Source of the DNA: G965202665 sp965243835
Lineage (GTDB): Bacteria > Actinomycetota > Acidimicrobiia > Spongiisociales > Spongiisociaceae
Direction of reading: 5' to 3'
Length of the DNA: 64,000 nt
Assembly: GCA_965243835.1 (NCBI GenBank)
Contig: OZ251578.1
Coordinates: 1 to 64,000 of the forward strand
This document shows positions 15,407 to 24,718 of the stretch, piece by piece; the stretch's first letter is position 1; every line of letters starts with the position of its first letter. Under the pieces are notes generated by a model that was not told the origin of the DNA, searched no databases, and worked only from the letters and a program-made list of their open reading frames with translations. The position numbers and the translations under genes are program-made.

Positions 15407-17965
15407 GTGAAAATTCGTTCTGGGAAGACGGGCGTTCCGGCGGTCCTGTTGGCCTTGGTTTTGGCGGCCGCCGCTTGCGGCGGGGACGCCGACGAACCGG
15501 CGACCACGACCACCGCCGCCCCGGCGGCCACGGACGCCGTTGCCACCACCGTCGCCACCACCGCCCCGCCGGAGACGATGGCCCCCGGCGAAGAGTTCGA
15601 GGCCGGACCTTTAGGAGCGGTGGAAGTGGCCCCGGGCGATGATATCCAGATCAGGTCGCTGGAGGCGATTTCGGGGGATGTGGCCTTTTTGGGCATTCCC
15701 AATCAGCGGGGCGTCAAAATGGCGATTGAGGATTTCGGCCAGATCAAGGGGCATGACGTGACTTTCGGGGTCGGTTTGGATGACCTGTGTTCGCCGGACG
15801 GCGGGCAGGCGGCCGCCCAGCAGATCGTGGCCGACCCGCAGGTGGTGGGGGTGATCGGAACCTCCTGCTCGGGGGCGGCGGTGGCCGCCTCCCCCCTCAT
15901 TTCCAATGCGGGAATGGTAATGATTTCGGCTTCCAACACCTCCCCGGCCCTCACCTCGAATTTGGAGGGCACCCCGGGAACCTCCTATCAGAAGGGTTAC
16001 TACCGGGTGGCGCACAACGACCTGTTCCAGGGGCGGGCGGTGGCCGAGTTCATCTACAACTCCTTGGGGTTGAACCGGGCGGCGGCCGTTCACGACGGCG
16101 ACCCGTACACGCAGGGCTTGGCCGTCGCTTTTGCGGATGCCTACGAGTCCTTGGGGGGTACTGTTACCGTGGTGGCGGCGGTGAATAAGGGGGATACGGA
16201 TATGACGCCGGTGTTGACGGAGGTGGCGGCCGGTTCCCCGCAGGCGCTGTTCTTCCCGATTTTCCCGCCGGAAGGGGGTTTTATCGCCCAGCAGGTGGGG
16301 AGCGTGTCCGGTATGGATGATGTGGTGTTGGTGGGCGCGGACGGTTTGCTGGTGGACAATCATATGGAGTTGCCGGAGTCGGAGGGGATGTATTTCTCCG
16401 GCCCGGACCTGCGTTACGGGTCCAACCAGAACACCGTTACCGGCAAGTCGGCGGACGAGTTCCTGGCCCAGTACCAGTCGGAGTACGGGGAGGCCCCCTC
16501 GGCCGCCTTCTGGGCGCACGCCTACGACGCCACCGTCATGTTGCTGTCCGCCATCTCCCGGGCCTCGGTGGACCAGGACGGGACGTTGTGGATCGACCGG
16601 CAACTCCTGCGGGATGCCCTGGATTCTACGAACTTCCTCGGGATCATCGGCTCCGTTTCCTGCGATCAGTACGGGGATTGCGGGGCGGGGAAAATCACGG
16701 TGGTGCATCACACCGACTCGGGCGACATCGAGGCGGGCAAGCAGAACGTAGTGTTCAGCTACTCCCCGGCGGCGGCCACCGGCGCCGGTTTCGTTCCCGG
16801 CTCCTTGGGGGTAGTGGAAGTGGCTCCCGGTGATGATATTCAGATTCGGTCTTTGCAGGCCATTTCGGGGGACGTTGCTTTCTTGGGCGTTCCCGATCAG
16901 CGGGCTACCAAGATGGCGATTGAGGATTACGGTCAGATCAAGGGGCATGACGTGACTTTCGGGGTCGGTTTGGATGACCTGTGTTCGCCGGACGGCGGGC
17001 AGGCGGCCGCCCAGCAGATCGTGGCCGACCCGCAGGTGGTGGGGGTGATCGGAACCTCCTGTTCGGGAGCGGCCACCGCCGCTTCGCCCCTGATTTCGGC
17101 GGCCGGGATGGTGATGATTTCCTCTTCCAACACCTCGCCCGCCCTGACTTCGGATTTGGCGGGCACGCCGGGTCCTTCGTGGAACAAGGGTTACTACCGG
17201 GTGGCGCACAACGACCTGTTCCAGGGCGCAGCCGTGGCCGAGTTCATCAAAGAAGAGTTGAACCTGGATACGGCGGCCACCATTCACGACGGCGACCCCT
17301 ACACCCAGGGTCTGGCTACCGCCTTCGCCAACGCCTACCAGGCTCTGGGGGGCACGGTTACGGTGGTGGCGGCGGTGAATAAGGGGGATACGGATATGAC
17401 GCCGGTGTTGACGGAGGTGGCGGCCGGTTCCCCGCAGGCGCTGTTCTTCCCGATTTTCCCGCCGGAAGGGGGCTTTATCGCGCAACAGGTGGGGAGCGTG
17501 TCCGGTATGGAGGATGTGGTGCTGGTGGGCGCGGACGGTTTGTTGGTGGACAATCATATGGAGTTGCCGGAGTCGGAGGGGATGTATTTCTCCGGCCCGG
17601 ATCTGCGTTACGGTTCCAACCGGAACGAGATTACCGGCAAGTCGGCGAATGAGTTCCTGGCCCAGTACGAGTCGGAGTACGGGGAGCCCCCTTCGGCCGC
17701 TTTCTGGGCGCATGCCTACGACGCCACCACCATGTTGCTGTCCGCCATCGACGAAGCTTCCGTCGACGAGGGCGGGACGTTGCTGATCGACCGGGCGGCG
17801 TTGCGGGCGGCGGTGGACGCCACCATGTTCGACGGGATCATCGGCCCCGTTTCCTGCGACGCGTACGGGGACTGCGGTGCGGGGAAGATCACGGTGGTGC
17901 ATCACACCGACTCGGGCGACATCGAGGCGGGCAAGCAGAACGTGATATTCAGCTTCTCCCCCTGA
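15407..17965 (+). CDS. Lipoprotein with two tandem branched-chain-amino-acid-type binding domains
   Basis: 852 aa, about twice the usual LivJ/LivK length. The GTG follows GGAGGG by several nt. A signal peptide ends in the lipobox LAAAAC, then a Thr/Ala linker (about 30-60). Module 1 (about 62-455) and module 2 (about 465-850) are near-copies, each with a Peripla_BP_6-type fold and the shared motifs DLCSPDGG, VIGTSCSGAA, NTSPALTS, FFPIFPPEGG and SCDxYGDCGAGK. Conserved cysteines could form disulfides. It belongs to the downstream permease set. DNA identity between the modules is perfect over long blocks, so duplication or gene conversion is recent. Confidence 0.9.
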   Translation: MKIRSGKTGVPAVLLALVLAAAACGGDADEPATTTTAAPAATDAVATTVATTAPPETMAPGEEFEAGPLGAVEVAPGDDIQIRSLEAISGDVAFLGIPNQRGVKMAIEDFGQIKGHDVTFGVGLDDLCSPDGGQAAAQQIVADPQVVGVIGTSCSGAAVAASPLISNAGMVMISASNTSPALTSNLEGTPGTSYQKGYYRVAHNDLFQGRAVAEFIYNSLGLNRAAAVHDGDPYTQGLAVAFADAYESLGGTVTVVAAVNKGDTDMTPVLTEVAAGSPQALFFPIFPPEGGFIAQQVGSVSGMDDVVLVGADGLLVDNHMELPESEGMYFSGPDLRYGSNQNTVTGKSADEFLAQYQSEYGEAPSAAFWAHAYDATVMLLSAISRASVDQDGTLWIDRQLLRDALDSTNFLGIIGSVSCDQYGDCGAGKITVVHHTDSGDIEAGKQNVVFSYSPAAATGAGFVPGSLGVVEVAPGDDIQIRSLQAISGDVAFLGVPDQRATKMAIEDYGQIKGHDVTFGVGLDDLCSPDGGQAAAQQIVADPQVVGVIGTSCSGAATAASPLISAAGMVMISSSNTSPALTSDLAGTPGPSWNKGYYRVAHNDLFQGAAVAEFIKEELNLDTAATIHDGDPYTQGLATAFANAYQALGGTVTVVAAVNKGDTDMTPVLTEVAAGSPQALFFPIFPPEGGFIAQQVGSVSGMEDVVLVGADGLLVDNHMELPESEGMYFSGPDLRYGSNRNEITGKSANEFLAQYESEYGEPPSAAFWAHAYDATTMLLSAIDEASVDEGGTLLIDRAALRAAVDATMFDGIIGPVSCDAYGDCGAGKITVVHHTDSGDIEAGKQNVIFSFSP
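15740..15867 (+). repeat. 128-bp block identical to 16934-17061
   Basis: Direct repeat inside module 1 of the tandem binding protein. It matches module 2 base for base at an offset of 1194 bp, including wobble positions. Confidence 0.9.
16934..17061 (+). repeat. 128-bp block identical to 15740-15867
   Basis: Second copy, in module 2. A further identical block pairs 16169-16278 with 17363-17472 at the same offset. A close third version lies near 18957-19060 in the SLH-linked gene. Confidence 0.9.
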
Positions 17966-18062
17966 GGCCCACCGGTCGCGGTCAACCGGCTCCGCCGATG
18001 CCGTCCCGGTTGCACTAGGTACAGCTAGCTTGGGCAAGACCGTCGAATAGGGAAAACCGAAG

Positions 18063-19568
18063 ATGAAGATGCGCACCGCCGTCGCGTTGGTGATGGCCGT
18101 CGCTGTTCTGGGGGCGGGAGGAGTGTGGGCCGCCGAAGGGTGGTTTTCCGATGTCCCCGACGATCACCGGCGGATAGAGGCCATCCGCTACGCCAAAGAC
18201 GAGGGGTTGTTCCAAGGTTTCCCGGACGGGAACCTGCGCCCGGACGATGAGTTGTCGGAGGGGCAGTTCGTAAAGGTGGCGGAACGCCTGTACGACCGGT
18301 ACGATGTTTGGACGCGGGCCGATTGGGCGCAGGTGATGTACGCGGGCCTGCCTTCCCTGACCGCGGCCGCCGATGCCGGTTTCGCCCCCGGTTCGTTGGG
18401 GATGGTGGAAGTGGTCCCCGGCGATGACATTCAGATCCGGTCGCTGGAGGCGATTTCGGGGGATGTGGCTTACTTGGGCGTTCCCAATCAGCGGGCTACC
18501 AAGATGGCGATTGAGGATTACGGTCCGATCAAGGGTCATGATGTGACTTTCGGGGTCGGTTTGGACGACTTGTGTTCGCCGGACGGCGGGCGGGTGGCCG
18601 CCCGGCGGATCGCGGCCGACCCGCAGGTGGCGGGGGTGATCGGAACTTCCTGCTCGTCGGCGGCGGTGGCCGCCTCCCCCCTGATTTCGGCGGCCGGTTT
18701 GGTGATGATTTCCTCTACCAACACCTCGCCCGCCCTGACTTCGGATTTGGCGGGCACGCCGGGTCCTTCGTGGAACAAGGGTTACTATCGGGTGGTCCAC
18801 AACGACCTGTTCCAAGGGAAGGCGGTGGCCGCGTTCATCTACAACGCTCTGGGGTTGAACCGGGCGGCCGCCATTCACGACGGAGACCCCTACACGCGGG
18901 GCCTGGCTACCGCCTTCGCCGACGCCTATCGGGCGTTGGGGGGCGCGGTTACGGCGGTGGCGGCGGTGAATAAGGGGGATACGGATATGACGCCGGTGTT
19001 GACGGAGGTGGCGGCCGGTTCCCCGCAGGCGTTGTTCTTCCCGATTTTCCCGCCGGAAGGGGGTTACATCGCGCAACAGGCGGGGAGCGTGTCCGGCATG
19101 GAGGATGTGGTGTTGGCGGGGGCGGGCGGGTTGTTGGTGGACAATCATATGGAGTTGCCGGAGTCGGAGGGGATGTATTTCTCCGGCCCCGATTTGCGTT
19201 ACGGGTCCAACCGGAACGAGATTACCGGCAAGTCGGCGGACGAGTTCCTGGCCCAGTACCAGTCGGAGTACGGGGAGCCTCCTTCGGCCGCTTTCTGGGC
19301 GCATGCCTACGACGCCACCGTCATGTTGCTGTCCGCCATCGACGAAGTCTCCGTCGACGAGGGCGGGACGTTGCTGATCGACCGGGCGGCGTTGCGGGCG
19401 GCGGTGGATGCCACCATGTTCGACGGGATCATCGGCCCCGTTTCCTGCGACGCGTACGGGGACTGCGGTGCGGGGAAGATCACGGTGGTGCATCACACCG
19501 ACTCGGGCGACATCGAGGCGGGCAAGCAAAACGTGGTATTCAGCTTCTCTCCTGAGGCTCACGGGTAG
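18063..19568 (+). CDS. SLH-domain-anchored branched-chain-amino-acid-type binding protein
   Basis: 501 aa. A cleavable signal peptide (about 1-23) is followed by one S-layer homology domain (about 26-82: WFSDVPDDHRR, IRYAKDEGLFQGFPDG, LRPDDELSEGQFVKV). SLH domains bind cell-wall polymers. From about residue 103 on there is one Peripla_BP_6-type module nearly identical to those of the preceding gene. There is no lipobox, so anchoring seems to be by SLH instead of lipid. The sequence just after the stop (19569-19600) also resembles that after 17965, so the duplicated unit reached past the gene end. Confidence 0.88.
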   Translation: MKMRTAVALVMAVAVLGAGGVWAAEGWFSDVPDDHRRIEAIRYAKDEGLFQGFPDGNLRPDDELSEGQFVKVAERLYDRYDVWTRADWAQVMYAGLPSLTAAADAGFAPGSLGMVEVVPGDDIQIRSLEAISGDVAYLGVPNQRATKMAIEDYGPIKGHDVTFGVGLDDLCSPDGGRVAARRIAADPQVAGVIGTSCSSAAVAASPLISAAGLVMISSTNTSPALTSDLAGTPGPSWNKGYYRVVHNDLFQGKAVAAFIYNALGLNRAAAIHDGDPYTRGLATAFADAYRALGGAVTAVAAVNKGDTDMTPVLTEVAAGSPQALFFPIFPPEGGYIAQQAGSVSGMEDVVLAGAGGLLVDNHMELPESEGMYFSGPDLRYGSNRNEITGKSADEFLAQYQSEYGEPPSAAFWAHAYDATVMLLSAIDEVSVDEGGTLLIDRAALRAAVDATMFDGIIGPVSCDAYGDCGAGKITVVHHTDSGDIEAGKQNVVFSFSPEAHG

Positions 19569-19775
19569 CGGTCAACCGGCCTCGCCGGACGGCAAGAGAG
19601 CCGGGAGAAAAATTAATCCGGGAATATAACCGGCGGCGGAGCGGTTACAAGTAAGCGCATGTCCAGCACTCGGCCGCTCGCCAAGCGCGGAGATGCGTAG
19701 TACGAAGGACCGTCCCGTCCCCGGATACCAAGGCGGCGGTTGGCGGGTTTCACGCTAAGAGAATGGAGGGAACAC

Positions 19776-20174
19776 ATGGCGACTACCGGCAAAATAGGTA
19801 CGATCGACAAAGATGGGCCCCGGTTGGGATACTTGGAAGATTGCGACCATCCGCACTGGGGCGTTATGGCCGTCCCCATCAGCGCCATACCCGGCCTCGC
19901 GGAGGAGAAGTGGCGGGTGTGGTTTTGCCCGCATGCCGAAGCCCGGATGCGGTCGGCCTGGTGGCTCTGGTCCGCCATGGGATCCGTCGGGGTTTTCTCC
20001 AAGCGATGGGATGCCGAGTACGAGGCTTTCCGGTTGCGGCGCGCCCTGGTTACGAACTCATGGCCCCGATGCATAAGAGTTGTCTCGCTGGAGCCTCTGC
20101 CGGAACGCGGACCATGGTGGTGCGGTTGCGCCGTTTGCTTGGAAGAGTCGGCTAGTTGCGGAGAAACCGGCTAG
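19776..20174 (+). CDS. Hypothetical protein, 132 aa
   Basis: ATG follows GGAGGG by 5 nt. The N-terminal part (GTIDKDGPRLGYLEDCDHPHWGVM) is followed by a Trp-rich basic part and a Cys-rich tail (WWCGCAVCLE). No family is recognised and no membrane segment is clear. It lies between the SLH binding-protein gene and livH on the same strand, but whether it takes part in transport is unknown. Confidence 0.5.
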   Translation: MATTGKIGTIDKDGPRLGYLEDCDHPHWGVMAVPISAIPGLAEEKWRVWFCPHAEARMRSAWWLWSAMGSVGVFSKRWDAEYEAFRLRRALVTNSWPRCIRVVSLEPLPERGPWWCGCAVCLEESASCGETG

Positions 20175-20257
20175 GAGATACGCGGCGTTCCGGCGGTAGG
20201 CGCAACGACCGGGCTGAATTTCCGCGGTGGTTGCCCGTCCGGCCGGGGCGGATCCTA

Positions 20258-20263
20258 TAGAGT
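20258..20263 (+). promoter_or_regulatory. -10 box of livH operon (leaderless)
   Basis: TAGAGT, 8 nt before the GTG of livH, with no Shine-Dalgarno in between. Confidence 0.4.
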
Positions 20264-20271
20264 AGTTACCC

Positions 20272-21366
20272 GTGACAACCTCAGCGGATGTGCGCCGACG
20301 ATGGCGGGTCCCCAACTGGGTGGACTCGTTTCTTTGGTTCCTGCGCCTGGCCGCCATCTTGGTGTTGATCTGGGGGGTCACCGGAACCGTCGTGCGCGGC
20401 ATAAACGGGGAGGGCCCCACCGGCGAGGCGTGGCGGGATCTGGTTATAGCCGGCGTCGCCCAAGGGGCGATGTACGGGTTGATCGCCCTGGGATACTCCA
20501 TGGTGTACGGAGTACTGGGGTTCATCAACTTCGCCCATGGGGAAGTTTTTATGTCCGGAGCGATGGTGGGCTTCTTCGTAGCCAACTACCTGTTCGACGC
20601 CGGCTTGTGGGAGTCCAACTTCGTTGCGGCCCTGCTGTTGGTGTTGCTCACCTCCATCCTCACCTCCGCCCTGGTGGCGGTGATCGTGGAACGAATCGCC
20701 TACCGGCCGTTGCGCAACGCCCCCCGCCTGATTCCCCTTATCACCTCCATCGGCATTTCCTTCTTCCTGCAGTACACATTCGCCGGGCTGTTCGGGGTGG
20801 CGGTGAACAGCTACCCCCCTCCCCCCGATGGACTGCGGGAGCGGGTCAACCTGCTGGGGCTGGAAATCGAAGGTGTGAAACTGCTGGTCATCGCGGTGGC
20901 GGTCGTATCGATGATCGGCCTCTACCTGTTCGTGGAGCGCACCCGCATCGGGCGGGCCATCCGGGCGGTGGCCGAGGACAAGGAAATCGCCGCCCTGATG
21001 GGAATCAACGTCAACCGCACCATCGTGGCCACCTTTGCGGTGGGGGGGGCGATGGCGGGGGTGGCGGGCACCCTGTGGGCTCTCCTGTTCCGGGGGGTGT
21101 CGTTCATCACCGGCTTCCTCCCCGGGATTAAGGCTTTCACCGCGGCCGTGCTGGGGGGAATCGGAAACCTGGTGGGGGCGATGACCGGCGGCCTGCTGTT
21201 GGGAGTGTTCGAAGGGGTGATACCGCAGTTGGTGCTGGGCGGACTGGGCATCCCGGGAGTGGCGCAACTCAAGGATGTGGTGGCTTTCACCGCCCTGGTG
21301 CTGGTGCTGGTTTTCCGTCCCACCGGGCTTTTGGGCGAACGGCTGGCGGTGGAGGACCGGACATGA
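20272..21366 (+). CDS. livH: Branched-chain amino acid-type ABC permease (LivH)
   Basis: 364 aa inner-membrane permease with 8-9 predicted helices. The family core GVAQGAMYGLIALGYSMVYGVLGFINFAHGEVFM is present, split here only for description, as is the ABC-contact loop AVAEDKEIAALMGINVNRT. An extra N-terminal helix precedes the core. It overlaps livM by 4 bp (ATGA), opening a four-gene coupled operon livH-M-G-F. The substrate may be an amino acid, urea or an amide; it cannot be read from the permease. Confidence 0.93.
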   Translation: MTTSADVRRRWRVPNWVDSFLWFLRLAAILVLIWGVTGTVVRGINGEGPTGEAWRDLVIAGVAQGAMYGLIALGYSMVYGVLGFINFAHGEVFMSGAMVGFFVANYLFDAGLWESNFVAALLLVLLTSILTSALVAVIVERIAYRPLRNAPRLIPLITSIGISFFLQYTFAGLFGVAVNSYPPPPDGLRERVNLLGLEIEGVKLLVIAVAVVSMIGLYLFVERTRIGRAIRAVAEDKEIAALMGINVNRTIVATFAVGGAMAGVAGTLWALLFRGVSFITGFLPGIKAFTAAVLGGIGNLVGAMTGGLLLGVFEGVIPQLVLGGLGIPGVAQLKDVVAFTALVLVLVFRPTGLLGERLAVEDRT

Positions 21367-23168
21367 CGCAACCGCCTGATCCGGCCGCCGCCGGCCTGCG
21401 CCAAGCGTTGCGCTGGGGATTGACGGGCGGGGTGATCATGGTGTTCGCCGCCGCGGTGGGAATGGTGCAGGTGTTCGACGAGGCCCGCATCGTCATCCAC
21501 CCGGTGTTGAGCATGGGCTACCTGTCCCTGTTCTGGTTCGTGCCCCTGGCCGGATACCTGGCCACCAAGGTCAAGGTTCTGGAAGGGATGACCGCCCCGC
21601 CGACGGGCCTGCGCAACGTGATGCTGGGGGCCTTGTCCGGTCTGATCGGCTGGGGAATGCTGGCCGTCTTCACCCTGCTTATCAACGCCTTCAACCTACG
21701 GGATATTTTCGTAAAACTGTCCCCCAAACTGGTCATACTGCTCACCTTCGGCCGGGGCTTGGGGGCCGGGTTGGCCTTGATGGCCCTGGCGGTGGTCCTG
21801 CTGGGGGCGGCGGGCGGGGCCCTCCATTTGCTGTCCCGCCCCTGGCGGCGGGCGGTGATCCTGGCCGTGGAATGGACGGCGATCATCGCCCTGCTGGAAA
21901 GCGTGTTCACCCAGGTGTTGCGCCAGCTGGGCCTGATCCGGGTGGGAAGGGCCGTGTTCGACGAGGGAGGCGTCCACTGGTGGGCGGCCCTGCTCATCGC
22001 CGTCCTGGCCGGGGGCCTTTCCCTGGCCGGGTCCAAGCGGAGCGGACCCCGCCGCAACCGCCTCCGGGAATTTTTAGCCCCGGCCGACTCCCGCCGCCGC
22101 ACCCGCAACTCGGTCCTGGCCGCGCTGGCGGTGCTGGTCCTGCTCGTCGCCCTCCCGCAACTTATGGGGTCGCTCCTGTCCGACCTGCTGGCCAACGTGG
22201 GGCTGTTTCTGTTAATGGGGCTGGGGCTGAATATCGTGGTCGGGTTGGCGGGGATGCTGGATCTGGGATACGTGGCTTTCTTTGCGGTAGGGGCCTACAC
22301 GGTGGGGGTGCTGACCTCCCCGGTTTCCCCCCGTTTCGACTTGGGATGGTCCTGGTGGGCGGCCCTGCCGGTGGCCCTGGTGGTGTCGGCCATCGCCGGC
22401 ATACTGGTAGGCACCCCGGTGATCCGCATGCGGGGCGACTACCTGGCCATCGTCACCCTCGGCTTCGGGGAGATCGTGCGCATCCTGTTCCTCTCCGACT
22501 GGCTGGCCCCCACCTTCGGCGGCGCCCAAGGAGTGCTGAACATCCCCGGCATCCCGCTCGGTTTCACCGAAGTGCGGGGCACCAACCCCCAGGCCATCCT
22601 CTACTTCGCGGCGGCCCTGGTGATCATCGCCGCCTGGGTGTCGTGGGCTTTGCAGGAGTCCCGGATCGGCCGGGCTTGGACGGCGTTGCGGGAGGACGAA
22701 ACGGTGGCGGCGGCCATGGGCATCAACACGGTGCGGGCCAAACTGAACGCTTTTATAGTGGGGGCGATTCTGGCCGGGATGGGAGGGGCCCTGTTCTCGG
22801 CCAAGATCGGATCGGTATTCCCCAAATCCTTCGAACTGTTGGTGTCGATGATCATCCTGGTGGTGGTGATCGTAGGCGGGATGGGGAACATAACCGGGGT
22901 GGCGGTGGGGGCGGTGGTGCTGATCGGGGTGCTGGGCGGACCCCGCCAGCCCGGCCTGTTGCAGGAGTTCGGCGAGTTCAAACTGCTCATCTACGGGGCC
23001 CTGTTGGTGTTTATGATGCTCCGCCGTCCGGAAGGTTTGGTCCCCAGCGTCCGCCGCTCCCGGGAGTTGCACGCCGATGAACTTACCCAGGACGCCTGGC
23101 TGGACAAGGAAGGCCGGTTCACCGCCCCCGCCCCCGACCCAGCCCGGCCCGGCGGGGAGGCCTCCTGA
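21363..23168 (+). CDS. livM: Branched-chain amino acid-type ABC permease (LivM), extended
   Basis: 601 aa, well above the usual ~320-400. The C-terminal ~350 residues are the LivM core: LGLNIVVGLAGMLDLGYVAFF, RMRGDYLAIVTLGFGEI and REDETVAAAMGINTVRAKL. The N-terminal ~230 residues add several hydrophobic segments joined by basic loops, a known but less common extension. ATG overlaps the livH stop; its own stop overlaps livG. Confidence 0.92.
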   Translation: MTQPPDPAAAGLRQALRWGLTGGVIMVFAAAVGMVQVFDEARIVIHPVLSMGYLSLFWFVPLAGYLATKVKVLEGMTAPPTGLRNVMLGALSGLIGWGMLAVFTLLINAFNLRDIFVKLSPKLVILLTFGRGLGAGLALMALAVVLLGAAGGALHLLSRPWRRAVILAVEWTAIIALLESVFTQVLRQLGLIRVGRAVFDEGGVHWWAALLIAVLAGGLSLAGSKRSGPRRNRLREFLAPADSRRRTRNSVLAALAVLVLLVALPQLMGSLLSDLLANVGLFLLMGLGLNIVVGLAGMLDLGYVAFFAVGAYTVGVLTSPVSPRFDLGWSWWAALPVALVVSAIAGILVGTPVIRMRGDYLAIVTLGFGEIVRILFLSDWLAPTFGGAQGVLNIPGIPLGFTEVRGTNPQAILYFAAALVIIAAWVSWALQESRIGRAWTALREDETVAAAMGINTVRAKLNAFIVGAILAGMGGALFSAKIGSVFPKSFELLVSMIILVVVIVGGMGNITGVAVGAVVLIGVLGGPRQPGLLQEFGEFKLLIYGALLVFMMLRRPEGLVPSVRRSRELHADELTQDAWLDKEGRFTAPAPDPARPGGEAS

Positions 23169-23950
23169 TGGCCCTGTTGGAAATCCGCGGACTGCACAAG
23201 TCCTTCGGGGGGGTGCAGGCACTGGCCGGGGTGGACTTTCACGTGGACCGGGACGAGATCGTGTCGGTCATCGGTCCCAACGGCGCGGGCAAAACCTCCT
23301 TTTTCAACGCGGTGACCGGCATCTTCCCGCCCGACCGGGGGGAGTTGCTCTTCAAAGACCGCAACCTGGCCGGTTTGGAACCGAGCGACATCACCGCCTT
23401 GGGCATCGCCCGCACTTTCCAGACGGTGCGCCTCTTCCCCAATATGACCGTGCTGGAAAACGTGATGGTGGCCCAGCACTGCCGCACCAAAGCCGGGTCG
23501 TTCCGGGCCATCTTCCGCACCCCCGCCTTCCGTCGGGAGGAGGCCCAAATTGCGGAGAACGCCCGCAACATACTGTCCTTTTTCGGCTCCCGGCTGGTCG
23601 GATACCGCTTCGACCAGCCCGCCTTTTCCCTGTCCTACGCCAACCGGCGCCGGTTGGAAATCGCCCGGGCCATGGCCGCCGAACCCGATTTGCTGCTGTT
23701 GGACGAGCCGGTGGCGGGGATGAACCCGCAGGAAACCGCGGAGCTGATCGGGCTCATCCGCCGCCTGCGCGACGAGAAGGGTTTCACGGTGGTGGTTATC
23801 GAACACGACATGGGGGTGGTGCGGGAAGTGAGCGACCGGGTGGCGGTCCTGGACCACGGCGTTAAAATCGCCGAAGGCTCCTATGAGCAGGTAGCCGCCG
23901 ACCCTGATGTGATCGAAGCCTATTTGGGCCGACCGGCGGCGGCGGGATGA
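23168..23950 (+). CDS. livG: ABC transporter ATP-binding protein (LivG)
   Basis: 260 aa. Walker A GPNGAGKTS, Q-loop region ARTFQTVRLFPNMTV, a signature reading SLSYANRRRLEIARA (the family's relaxed LSGG), Walker B LLLLDEPVAGMNP, and the H-loop VIEHDM. One of two cytosolic ATPases that drive the LivHM permease. Starts inside the livM stop and overlaps livF. Confidence 0.95.
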   Translation: MALLEIRGLHKSFGGVQALAGVDFHVDRDEIVSVIGPNGAGKTSFFNAVTGIFPPDRGELLFKDRNLAGLEPSDITALGIARTFQTVRLFPNMTVLENVMVAQHCRTKAGSFRAIFRTPAFRREEAQIAENARNILSFFGSRLVGYRFDQPAFSLSYANRRRLEIARAMAAEPDLLLLDEPVAGMNPQETAELIGLIRRLRDEKGFTVVVIEHDMGVVREVSDRVAVLDHGVKIAEGSYEQVAADPDVIEAYLGRPAAAG

Positions 23951-24687
23951 GCGCCCCCTCCGCCGCCGCGGCTCCCCCTCCCGCCTTGGAGATGCGGGGG
24001 GTGCACACCCACTACGGCCCGGTGCACATTCTCAAAGATGTAAACCTGACCGTCCGCTCCGGACAGATTGTGTGCCTGCTGGGCGGCAACGCCTCCGGCA
24101 AGACCACCACCCTCAAAACCATTTTGGGAATGGTGCAACCCACTTCCGGGGAGGTGATGGTGGACGGGGAGGAGGTCACCGGTTGGCCCACGGCCCGCAT
24201 TGTGAAGCGGGGCGTGTCCATGGTGCCGGAGAACCGCCGCCTGTTCAAACGGATGACGGTGCGGGAAAACCTGGAAATCGGGGCCTATCTGCGTTCCGAT
24301 GACCTGTCCGCCGACTACGACCGCATCTTCGCCATGTTCCCCCGCCTGAAAGAGCGGATAGGCCAGAAAGCGGGCACCCTGTCCGGGGGCGAGCAACAGA
24401 TGGTGGCGGTGGGGAGGGCCCTTATGGCCCGCCCCAAAGTGTTGCTGATGGACGAGCCGTCCATGGGGCTGGCCCCGGTATTGGTGGCCCAGAACTTCGA
24501 AATCATCCAGCAGATCAACCAGGCGGGGGCCACCGTGCTGGTGGTGGAGCAGAACGCCAACATGGCCCTGTCCATCGCCGACTACGGCTTCGTGCTCCAG
24601 ACCGGGCAGGTGGTGCTGGCCGACACCGCCGCCCGCCTGCTTCAAAACCCCGAGATGCGCCGCGCCTACCTGGGCGGCGCGGAGTAA
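23947..24687 (+). CDS. livF: ABC transporter ATP-binding protein (LivF)
   Basis: 246 aa. Walker A GGNASGKTT, with Asn-Ala where most relatives have Gly-Ala. The signature is TLSGGEQQM, Walker B LLMDEPSMGLAP, and H-loop VVEQNANMAL. Partner of LivG. ATG overlaps the livG stop. The next binding-protein gene follows after about 30 bp with AAAGGA upstream, so it is likely the last gene of the operon. Confidence 0.95.
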   Translation: MSAPSAAAAPPPALEMRGVHTHYGPVHILKDVNLTVRSGQIVCLLGGNASGKTTTLKTILGMVQPTSGEVMVDGEEVTGWPTARIVKRGVSMVPENRRLFKRMTVRENLEIGAYLRSDDLSADYDRIFAMFPRLKERIGQKAGTLSGGEQQMVAVGRALMARPKVLLMDEPSMGLAPVLVAQNFEIIQQINQAGATVLVVEQNANMALSIADYGFVLQTGQVVLADTAARLLQNPEMRRAYLGGAE

Positions 24688-24718
24688 CCCGTGTTCGCTC
24701 AAACAAAGGATTCCCGTG

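Noticed and set aside
15611..18076. 821-codon minus-strand frame over the tandem binding-protein gene
   Set aside because: Antisense shadow caused by high GC and the repeat; the plus strand has signal peptide, lipobox and family motifs.
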